In this document: positions 13,456 through 20,475 of the stretch, one piece after another
How positions within the stretch are numbered: position 1 is the stretch's first letter
Layout: each line of letters opens with the position of its first letter
From: Nocardioides sp. URHA0032
GTDB lineage: Bacteria > Actinomycetota > Actinomycetes > Propionibacteriales > Nocardioidaceae
DNA: 64,000 bases
Direction: 5' to 3'
NCBI RefSeq assembly: GCF_000620645.1
Contig: NZ_JIAV01000019.1
Coordinates: 227,932-291,931 of the forward strand
Translations under genes and position numbers: made by a program
Notes under the pieces: model-generated
The model's database searches: none
Told to the model about the DNA's origin: nothing
Seen by the model: the letters and a program-made list of their open reading frames with translations, nothing else

Positions 13456-14547
13456 CTATCGGGAGCTCACGGGCTCCTCGGCGGCGGACGACTCGAGCTC
13501 GGCCTGCACCTCGGGCTGCACCTGGTCCTTGGCGGCGGTGAGGTCGACGGCCTGCTCGACGTGCCGTTCGGCGTAGCCGAGCGGGTCGACCAGGTCCTTG
13601 AGCCGGCGGGCGACGGGGGCGCTCGCGAGCAGCACCGCCAGTGCGACCGCACCGGCCGTCGTGATGCCGAAGGAGAGGATCGCGTGGTCGTCGGACCAGT
13701 TGTCGAACCCCGCGTAGTCGGCGCCCTTCACCGCGAAGCCGTGGAACAGGTAGACGACCAGCGTGTAGGCGCCCATGGCGGTGAACCAGCCCCGGATCCG
13801 CGGCACGAGCGCGAGGAACGCCCACGCGCCGAGGCAGCCGATCGCGAGCACCAGGCTGCGGGTGAGCAGCGCGTGCAGGTCGTCGGCGTACCCCATCTCG
13901 TCGTACCTGGACCGGTAGTAGAGCCACTCGGTGCTGGCCCAGCCGTCGGTCCAGGTCGTCGCGATCCAGATGCCGACCAGCACGGCCACCGCGGCGACCC
14001 TGGCCGGTCGCTTCCGCAGCAGCTCGAGCCGCTCGGGAGTCGCCTTGAGACCCATCACGAAGAACGGCAGGAGGCCGAGCACGCGTGCCAGGTCGAGGGT
14101 GTCGCCGGCGTACATGCCCGCGACCAGGCTGACCGCCACGGCGGCCACCATGCCGAACGGCAGCGGCTTGAAGACCGGCGTCACCAGCCGCCACAGGAAC
14201 AGCGCCGAGAGGTACCACATCGGCCAGTGCGGGTCGCGGAACAGGTCGGCGAGCTCCTCGCCGCCGACGTAGATGCGGAACAGCGCGAGCGCGGACTCGA
14301 AGAGGAGGTACGGGACGACCACCGTGCGGAACAGCTGCCACATCCGCATCCGGGTCCAGGCGAAGCGCTGGGACAGATAGCCGGTCACGAAGACGAACGC
14401 CGGCACGTGCCAGGCGTACAGGAAGTCGTAGAGGTGCTCGTTGACCGCGGTGTCGGGCAGCAGCACCCAGGCGTGCCCGACGACGACCAAGGTCACCAAC
14501 GCCATCTTGGCGTTGTCGAACCAGGGGTCCCGGGGGGTGGCGGCCAC
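13456..14547 (-). CDS. Membrane acyltransferase (acyltransferase 3 family)
   Basis: A 363-aa integral membrane O-acyltransferase of the family that adds acetyl or other acyl groups to sugars or other envelope molecules. The N terminus (WFDNAKMALVTLVVVGHAW, with conserved H24) is typical, and about ten hydrophobic segments follow. The acceptor cannot be deduced; neighbouring mannose and galactan genes make an envelope polysaccharide plausible. Translation starts at a GTG (14547), 29 bp downstream of the SIS-domain gene. Confidence 0.8.
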   Translation of the reverse strand: MAATPRDPWFDNAKMALVTLVVVGHAWVLLPDTAVNEHLYDFLYAWHVPAFVFVTGYLSQRFAWTRMRMWQLFRTVVVPYLLFESALALFRIYVGGEELADLFRDPHWPMWYLSALFLWRLVTPVFKPLPFGMVAAVAVSLVAGMYAGDTLDLARVLGLLPFFVMGLKATPERLELLRKRPARVAAVAVLVGIWIATTWTDGWASTEWLYYRSRYDEMGYADDLHALLTRSLVLAIGCLGAWAFLALVPRIRGWFTAMGAYTLVVYLFHGFAVKGADYAGFDNWSDDHAILSFGITTAGAVALAVLLASAPVARRLKDLVDPLGYAERHVEQAVDLTAAKDQVQPEVQAELESSAAEEPVSSR

Positions 14548-14576
14548 GTCCTCCGGTTACCCGCTGGGCGGTGGGT

Positions 14577-15608
14577 TCAGTCCTCGACGAAGCCGATCCG
14601 GAGATACTCCGCGGCGTAGGTCCCGCTCAGCAGCAGCGAGGCGTACCTGGCCACTTCGGAGGGCGCCTCGGTGGTCACCGTCTCGACCCGTACGCCGTGT
14701 GCGACGGCGGCCGCCTGCAGCCGGCCGCGGTGCTCGCGCACGACGGGGTCCTCGGCTCCGTCATCGAGCACGAGCAGCATCGGGCGCAGGTCTCCTGCCG
14801 GGTCGGCGAACGGGTCGTCGAAGACGTCGCGGGGGCGGGTGGCCTCGAGGACGGGCAGCAGGTGCTCGGCGTCGCCGGCGAGCGCGGTCCGGCCGCTGGC
14901 GCGCCGGATCGACTCGGCGACCCGGCGCGCGGCACGCGCCGCCAGCACCGAGCCGCCCCAGACGAGGGGGTTGGCGTCCGCCAGCGCGATGGCCAGCATC
15001 TTCGCCGGGTTGACGGCGAGGTCGCGGTGCGGCGAGCACTCGATCGCGACCTGGTCGAGGGCGTCGGCGACCTGCTCGGCGTCCGCCTCGGGGCCGAGCG
15101 AGACGCGGTGCAGGTAGTCCAGGACGATCACCGCCGTCGCGAGCTGGTCCCGCGTGGTGGTCGGGAGGATCGTGCTCCAGCGGCCGGCGGCGTGGTCGGC
15201 GACCAGGGACGCGGGCGGGCAGGCCACGATGACCTGGCAGCCGCGGCGGACCGCCTCCGCGACGGCCGAGGCCGTCCCGGTGTCGGCGCCGTCGGGAGCG
15301 AGCACCACGACCAGGTCGAGGCTGCCGGCCCAGCCCGGCAGCGCGGGGCCGGGCCAGGCCACGAACGGCACCGGGCACCACGGCTCGAGCACGGCTCGGA
15401 GCAGGCGGGAGTCCGGACCCGCGGCGACGACCGCACGTGGCCGGGCGAGCTCCTCGCCCCGGCGTACCGCCTCCGCGGTGGCCTCGCTGGCGTCGCCCGC
15501 GTCGCGGCGCACCCGGGCACCGGTCTCCGCGAGCAGCCGGAGCCCGCCGCCGGCGGACTCGAGCACGGCGGCGTCGTCCAGACGGGACTCGTCGAACCAG
15601 GTGGCCAT
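14577..15608 (-). CDS. TobH-like SIS-domain phosphosugar isomerase family protein
   Basis: The 343-aa protein is of the TobH/phosphoglucose-phosphomannose isomerase-like type found next to manB in actinobacteria. It carries two weak SIS-like halves, including DLVVVLAPDGADTGTASAVAEAVRRGCQ (about 100-130). I do not see a convincing catalytic signature, so it may be a regulatory or degenerate isomerase. The ATG at 15608 lies two bases after the stop of the small Trm112-like gene, so the genes are probably co-translated. The context with manB suggests a part in mannose phosphate metabolism. Confidence 0.75.
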   Translation of the reverse strand: MATWFDESRLDDAAVLESAGGGLRLLAETGARVRRDAGDASEATAEAVRRGEELARPRAVVAAGPDSRLLRAVLEPWCPVPFVAWPGPALPGWAGSLDLVVVLAPDGADTGTASAVAEAVRRGCQVIVACPPASLVADHAAGRWSTILPTTTRDQLATAVIVLDYLHRVSLGPEADAEQVADALDQVAIECSPHRDLAVNPAKMLAIALADANPLVWGGSVLAARAARRVAESIRRASGRTALAGDAEHLLPVLEATRPRDVFDDPFADPAGDLRPMLLVLDDGAEDPVVREHRGRLQAAAVAHGVRVETVTTEAPSEVARYASLLLSGTYAAEYLRIGFVED

Positions 15609-15610
15609 GG

Positions 15611-15775
15611 TCAGTTGGGCTTGCGGGCCTCGTCGACCAGCAGCACCGGGATGTCGTCGCGGACCGGGTAGGCCAGCCCGCACCCGGTGCAGACGAGCTC
15701 CTCACCCTCCACGGCGAGGTCCGAGCGGCAGGCCGGGCAGACGATGATCTCCAAAAGCGCGGGGTCGATGTTCAT
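15611..15775 (-). CDS. Trm112-like zinc-ribbon protein, 54 aa
   Basis: A small gene of 54 codons (start [20 protein letters not shown], end LVDEARKPN). It has two CxxC pairs (C13/C16 and C30/C33) and the [11 protein letters not shown] motif of Trm112/YcaR-type proteins. Eukaryotic and archaeal Trm112 activates methyltransferases; bacterial relatives are small zinc-ribbon proteins with little-known roles. Its ATG overlaps the manB stop (ATGA), and its own stop is two bases from the next start, so three genes form a coupled unit. Confidence 0.88.
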   Translation of the reverse strand: MNIDPALLEIIVCPACRSDLAVEGEELVCTGCGLAYPVRDDIPVLLVDEARKPN

Positions 15776-17142
15776 CGGTCACTCCTGATCTCGGCGAGGA
15801 CGCCGTCTCGGACGCGGGTCATGGTCTGCTCGTCGCGGCCCTCGGCGTTGAGGCGGAGCAGCGGCTCGGTGTTGGACGGTCGGACGTTGAAGGTCCAGTC
15901 GGCGTGGCTGACGGTGAGGCCGTCCAGCCGGTCGGTGGTGACGCCGTCGCGGCCGGCGTACGACGCCTCGAGGGCGTCCATGACCGCGGTCTGGTCGGTG
16001 ACCTCGCTGTTGATCTCGCCCGAGAGCACGTAGCGCTCGAACTCGGCGAGGAGCCCGGACAGCGGGACGTCGGTCTCGGCGAGTGCCGCGAGCGCGTGCA
16101 GCGCGGCGAGCATGCCGGAGTCGGCGCGCCAGAAGTCGCGGAAGTAGAAGTGGCCGCTGTGCTCCCCTCCGAAGATCGCCCCGGTCTCGGCCATCGTCGC
16201 CTTGATGTAGGAGTGGCCGACGCGGGTGCGGACCGGGTTGCCGCCGAGCTCCGCGACGATCTCCGGCACCGCCCTGCTCGTGATGAGGTTGTGGATCACG
16301 GTGGCGCCCGGCTCCTTGCGGAGCTCCCGGGTCGCGATCAGGGCGGTGAGCGTGGACGGCGAGACCAACCCGCCGCGCTCGTCGACGAGGAAGCAGCGGT
16401 CGGCGTCGCCGTCGAAGGCCAGGCCGATGTCGGCGCCCTCGGCGAGCACCCGGGCCTGGAGGTCGCGGAGGTTCTCCGGCTCGATCGGGTTGGCCTCGTG
16501 GTTCGGGAACGTGCCGTCCAGGTCGAAGTACATCGGCACCAGCTCGACGTCCGGCCCGAGGCGTTCGAACACGGCGGGTCCGGTGTGGCCGGCCATGCCG
16601 TTGCCGGCGTCCACCACGACCTTGAGCGGCCGGCCCTTGACGGGCGCGAGCGCGAGCAGGTGTGCGGCGTACGCCTCCAGGACGTCGTGCTCGGAGATGT
16701 CGCCGGGGACAGAGGCGATCGGGACCGGGCCGGGCACCAGGTCGCGGATGTCGGCGAGGCCGGTCTCCACGCCGATCGGCTGGGCGTGGCTGCGGCACAT
16801 CTTGATGCCGTTGTACTGCGCCGGGTTGTGGCTCGCGGTGAACATCGCGCCGGGGTGACCGAGGTGGCCGGAGGCGAAGTAGAGCTGGTCGGTCGACGCG
16901 AGGCCGATCAGGACGACGTCCGCGCCCGCTCCGCTCGCGCCCTCGGCGAACGCGCCGGCCATGCCGGGCGAGCTCGGCCGCATGTCGTGGCCGACCACGA
17001 CCGTCGCGGCGCCGGTGACCCGGACGAACGCCGCGCCCGTCGCCCGGGCCAGGTCCTCGTCGACCTGGTCGGGAACGATGCCGCGGACGTCGTACGCCTT
17101 GAAGACCGCGCGCAGGTTCGCCGGGTCGAGGGTGTCGGCCAT
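15772..17142 (-). CDS. manB: Phosphomannomutase/phosphoglucomutase
   Basis: ManB interconverts mannose-6-phosphate and mannose-1-phosphate, the precursor of GDP-mannose. The 456-aa product has the alpha-D-phosphohexomutase signatures: phosphoserine loop [13 protein letters not shown], metal loop DGDADRC, sugar loop GGEHSGH and C-terminal RPSNTEP phosphate-binding loop. I chose the ATG at 17142 ([21 protein letters not shown]); the longer open frame upstream is spurious. manC, which uses the product, lies at 26.7 kb. Its gene order with DUF3499 and the TobH-like gene is conserved in actinobacteria. Confidence 0.95.
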   Translation of the reverse strand: MADTLDPANLRAVFKAYDVRGIVPDQVDEDLARATGAAFVRVTGAATVVVGHDMRPSSPGMAGAFAEGASGAGADVVLIGLASTDQLYFASGHLGHPGAMFTASHNPAQYNGIKMCRSHAQPIGVETGLADIRDLVPGPVPIASVPGDISEHDVLEAYAAHLLALAPVKGRPLKVVVDAGNGMAGHTGPAVFERLGPDVELVPMYFDLDGTFPNHEANPIEPENLRDLQARVLAEGADIGLAFDGDADRCFLVDERGGLVSPSTLTALIATRELRKEPGATVIHNLITSRAVPEIVAELGGNPVRTRVGHSYIKATMAETGAIFGGEHSGHFYFRDFWRADSGMLAALHALAALAETDVPLSGLLAEFERYVLSGEINSEVTDQTAVMDALEASYAGRDGVTTDRLDGLTVSHADWTFNVRPSNTEPLLRLNAEGRDEQTMTRVRDGVLAEIRSDR

Positions 17143-17165
17143 GGCGCGAGGATAGTGCCGGTGGC

Positions 17166-17525
17166 TCAGTCGGTGGTGAGGACCCGGAGGTGACCCCGGC
17201 GGGCGGTCTCGCGACCGGTCTCCTCGGCGGGGGCGATCCGTGCCTGCGGCGCCGGGCGCCCGGCCTCGCGGACGGCGTCGGCCAGCGCCAGCAGGTCGTC
17301 GCTGGAGGGTCCCGGGGCCGCCGTGTCCGTGGCGAGGCGGAGCACCTCCCACCCACGCGGTGCGCTGAGTCGTTCGCTGTGCACCTCGCAGAGGTCGTAG
17401 GCGTGCGGCTCCGCGTAGGTCGCCAGCGGTCCGAGGACCGCGGTCTGGTCCGCGTACACGTAGGTCAGCGTGCAGATCGCGGCGCGGCCGCAGGCCGTGC
17501 GCGAACAGCGGCGGGCAGGACTCAC
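17166..17525 (-). CDS. DUF3499 family protein
   Basis: A 119-aa protein of the actinobacterial DUF3499 family, function unknown. The conserved core (RRCSRTACGRAA, ATLTY-like segment, QTAVLGPLATYAEPHAYDLC, RGWEVLRL) has cysteines at C7, C12, C20 and C48, suggesting a zinc-ribbon. I preferred the GTG at 17525 ([14 protein letters not shown]) over 17552, since family members begin this way. It is divergent from the metallopeptidase-like gene and upstream of manB by 23 bp, an arrangement kept in many actinobacteria. Confidence 0.85.
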   Translation of the reverse strand: MSPARRCSRTACGRAAICTLTYVYADQTAVLGPLATYAEPHAYDLCEVHSERLSAPRGWEVLRLATDTAAPGPSSDDLLALADAVREAGRPAPQARIAPAEETGRETARRGHLRVLTTD

Positions 17526-17574
17526 GCGGCAGACGGTACCCGCCTCCCCCACCGGTCCCCATTAGGCTCGCGGC

Positions 17575-18000
17575 GTGGATCGGAAGCGGCCTTCTCGTGA
17601 CCGGCGCGGGCGCGGGATGCGTGGCCCGGCCGTCCTCCCCCGGGTTCCCGGGCAGCCCGAGCTGCCCACGGCCCGCGAGCGGTTCGACGACCTCGCGCTC
17701 GGCATCGTCACCGACATCGACGCGCGCTGGCAGGACCGGCTCGGCCTGGTCGAGTACGCCGTCGAGGACGCGCCGCAGATCCCCGACGACTGGGCGTCCG
17801 GGACGGTGCCGCTCTCCTCGCTCGTGCGCGGCTCCGGCACCACCCCCACCCGGCTGGTGCTGTTCCGGCGTCCGATCGAGCACCGCTGCGAGACCCGCGA
17901 GGACCTCGAGGCGATGGTGCTGACCGTGGTCGTCGAGCAGGTGGCCGAGCTGCTGGGCATCGACGCCGACCAGGTCGACCCGAGGTACGAGAGCGACTGA
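17575..18000 (+). CDS. Metallopeptidase-like (zincin) family protein lacking HExxH
   Basis: A 141-aa protein of the short metallopeptidase family (DUF1025/zincin-like). The fold-typical segments are present (FDDLALGIVTDIDARW, YAVEDAP, LVLFRRPIEHRCETREDLEAMV). At the position of the usual HExxH zinc site the sequence reads VEQVAELLG (from V120), so both zinc-binding histidines are missing. I recall the same change in other actinobacterial members. It is therefore unlikely to be a classical zinc protease and may be a binding protein. Translation starts at GTG 17575, with divergent DUF3499 upstream. Confidence 0.75.
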   Translation: MDRKRPSRDRRGRGMRGPAVLPRVPGQPELPTARERFDDLALGIVTDIDARWQDRLGLVEYAVEDAPQIPDDWASGTVPLSSLVRGSGTTPTRLVLFRRPIEHRCETREDLEAMVLTVVVEQVAELLGIDADQVDPRYESD

Positions 18001-18036
18001 CCGATTCAACGGCGGGGTGGGTGGGCACCGGGTGGC

Positions 18037-19077
18037 ATGCGGATCGCGGTCACGGGAGCAAGCGGGAACGTCGGGTCGGCGCTGGTGGACCGGCTGGTCG
18101 ACGACGGCCACGAGGTGGTCGGGATCGTACGGCGACCGCCCGACGACGACCGTCTCGACTGGCACCGGGTCGACCTGACGGACGAGGCGCAGGTGCCGGA
18201 CCTCGAGCGTTCGGTGCAGGGTGCCGATGCCGTCGTGCACCTGGCCTGGGGGTTCCAGCCCTCGCACCGGATCGACCACCTCCGCGCCCTCGGGGTGGAC
18301 GGCACGAGGCGGGTGGCGGAGGCCGCCGTGCGCGCCGGCGTACCGCACCTGGTGCACCAGTCCTCGGTCGGCGCCTACTCCCCGCGGCGCGATATGAGCC
18401 CGGTGCGGGAGGACCACCCGACGGACGGGGTCGAGTCCTCGCCGTACTCCCGGCACAAGGCCGCCGCCGAGAAGCTCCTCGACGAGTACGACGGCCGCCT
18501 GACGGTCACCCGGATGCGGCCGGGCATCATCGGGCAGCGGCGCGCCGCCGGCGGCCTGCTCCGGTACGCCGTGCCGCTGCTCGTGCCGGGGCGGCTGCTG
18601 ACCTGGCTGCCGGTGCTGCCCCTCGACGACGTCGTGCAGCTGTCGATGGTGCACGCCGACGACGTGGCGGACGCGATCGCGCGGGTGCTGGACCGGAAGA
18701 CGGGCGGCGCGTTCAACCTCACGGCCGGCTCCGTCGACGCCGACGAGATCGCCGACGTGCTCGGCGCGCGGCGGGTCGCGGTGCCGATGCCGGTGCTCCG
18801 CGCGGCCGCCAGCGCGACCTGGCACCTGCGGCTCCAGCAGGTCGACCCCGGCTGGGTCGACCTGGCCCGCCACGCCCCGGTGATCGACGCGTCAAGGGCC
18901 GGGCAGGAGCTCGGCTGGACGCCCCGGAGGTCCGCGCGCGAGGTGCTCGAGGAGGTCGTCGACAGCATGGTCCACGGCGACGCCGGCGACAGCGCCGCGC
19001 TCCGCCGCCGCACGGTCCCGCGCGAGATCGGCAGCCTGCTCCGCCGCGGTCCGGTCAGCCGCCGGGTCCGGCCGTAG
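18037..19077 (+). CDS. NAD-dependent epimerase/dehydratase family protein
   Basis: A 346-aa extended short-chain dehydrogenase/reductase. The N-terminal dinucleotide motif is GASGNVG (about 7-13), and a catalytic YxxxK-type motif appears as YSRHKAAAEK near residue 140. The substrate is unknown; such enzymes often act on nucleotide-sugars. The gene follows the metallopeptidase-like gene by 36 bp on the plus strand and ends 6 bp before the convergent DUF5719 gene. Confidence 0.8.
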   Translation: MRIAVTGASGNVGSALVDRLVDDGHEVVGIVRRPPDDDRLDWHRVDLTDEAQVPDLERSVQGADAVVHLAWGFQPSHRIDHLRALGVDGTRRVAEAAVRAGVPHLVHQSSVGAYSPRRDMSPVREDHPTDGVESSPYSRHKAAAEKLLDEYDGRLTVTRMRPGIIGQRRAAGGLLRYAVPLLVPGRLLTWLPVLPLDDVVQLSMVHADDVADAIARVLDRKTGGAFNLTAGSVDADEIADVLGARRVAVPMPVLRAAASATWHLRLQQVDPGWVDLARHAPVIDASRAGQELGWTPRRSAREVLEEVVDSMVHGDAGDSAALRRRTVPREIGSLLRRGPVSRRVRP

Positions 19078-19083
19078 GGAGGC

Positions 19084-20475
19084 CTACGGAAGGCCGGGGC
19101 GCACGGCCGGCACCAGCCCGTTCATGGCGGGCACGGTGAGCGGTACGGCCGCAGCGCCGTCGTCGGTGATCAGCACGGCGCCGCTGATCGTGGTCCCCGT
19201 CGGCGTGACGGTCACCAGCTCGGCCCCGGCCGGGAGCGCGACCGTGATGCCGTGGTCGGGGCTGACGTCCACCTTCACGTCGTGCAGCTCCTCACCGGAG
19301 GCGGTGCGGGCGACGACGTCGACGGTCCCGGCGCCGGCGGCACCCGCGAGCAGCAGGGTGCGCTCCTCCCCCTTGGTCCCCGCCGGCAGCAGGACGGTCG
19401 ACGGGCCGTCGACGACCGGGCCCGGTACGGCGTGCGAGAGGTCGCCCTCGGCGTATGAGCGCAGCGAGGCGGTGACCGGCTCGTTGGCGGTGACCAGCAG
19501 CCCGGTGACGTCGCCCTTCTTCACGATGTCCGCGAGCGCGGCGGACAGGTTGAGCTTGCCCGCGCTCTCCGGGGGGATGCGCAGGTCGGGCACGCCCTTG
19601 GGCGTGAAGACCGACTCCTCCGTCACGACCTGGATCGTGGCGCGGACCTCGTCGGAGCCGCCGTTGGCGACCACGAGGGCACGCCGCGCGTCGGATCCCG
19701 GAGCGATGCCGAGGAGCAGGTTCGCGGTCGCGGGATCGGCCTGCGCGGTCAGCCAGTCCTGCGTGGTCCGCCCGCGGCCGAGCGGGTCGTACCGGTCCAG
19801 GATCGTGGCGCCGACCCGGCCGCGGGCGGCGACCACCTCGAGCGCGAGCTCGTCGCGCCGCGGGACGATCGAGGAGAGGTCGAGCCGGACACTGCTGCCG
19901 CCGGTCACGGAGATGCCGCGCAGCCGCGGCGCGTCGACAACGCCGTGCCGGCCGTAGACCGTGACGTCGGCGACCGCGGTGCCGGAGTCGGGGTTCGTGA
20001 GCTCGAGGATCGAGGTGTGGGCGGCTCCCGCGCCGACCCCGGTGAACCAGGAGTGCGCCGCCGGCGGGACACAGCTCGCGACCGCGGGCTGGTCGGTGCC
20101 GAACCGTGCCGCGACCAGGCCGGGTGCGGTGTCGTCCTCGCCGTACACCGCGACCGGCCCGTCGCCGGCGTCGAGCGACGTCGTCCTGCCGGAGGCGACC
20201 TGGGCCTCCTTCTTGTCCGAGCCGAGGCCGACCTGGACCGGCCCGTCGACGCCCTCGGCGGCACTGGAGATCGACACCGCCGAGGAGCCCGACGGGCACA
20301 CCACGGTCGAGCGGGTGAGCGCGGTCAGCGCCGGCGCCGCCGCGGTGTCAGCGGGCTCGGACGGGCGGACGAGCAGCAGCGCGAGGGCGCAGACGACCGG
20401 CAGTACGACCGCCAGCAGCGTCGTCAGGTTCAGCCTGGAGGTGGCCCGGCGACCTGCGGGTGCGGAGTGGCTCAT
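19084..20475 (-). CDS. DUF5719 family membrane-anchored protein
   Basis: A 463-aa protein with one N-terminal membrane segment (about 17-37, LTTLLAVVLPVVCALALLLV) and a large extracytoplasmic region typical of DUF5719, whose function is not known. The ATG at 20475 overlaps the stop of the upstream membrane glycosyltransferase (ATGA), so the two are translationally coupled and probably work together in the envelope. The longer open frame upstream is the glycosyltransferase in another frame. Confidence 0.8.
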   Translation of the reverse strand: MSHSAPAGRRATSRLNLTTLLAVVLPVVCALALLLVRPSEPADTAAAPALTALTRSTVVCPSGSSAVSISSAAEGVDGPVQVGLGSDKKEAQVASGRTTSLDAGDGPVAVYGEDDTAPGLVAARFGTDQPAVASCVPPAAHSWFTGVGAGAAHTSILELTNPDSGTAVADVTVYGRHGVVDAPRLRGISVTGGSSVRLDLSSIVPRRDELALEVVAARGRVGATILDRYDPLGRGRTTQDWLTAQADPATANLLLGIAPGSDARRALVVANGGSDEVRATIQVVTEESVFTPKGVPDLRIPPESAGKLNLSAALADIVKKGDVTGLLVTANEPVTASLRSYAEGDLSHAVPGPVVDGPSTVLLPAGTKGEERTLLLAGAAGAGTVDVVARTASGEELHDVKVDVSPDHGITVALPAGAELVTVTPTGTTISGAVLITDDGAAAVPLTVPAMNGLVPAVRPGLP

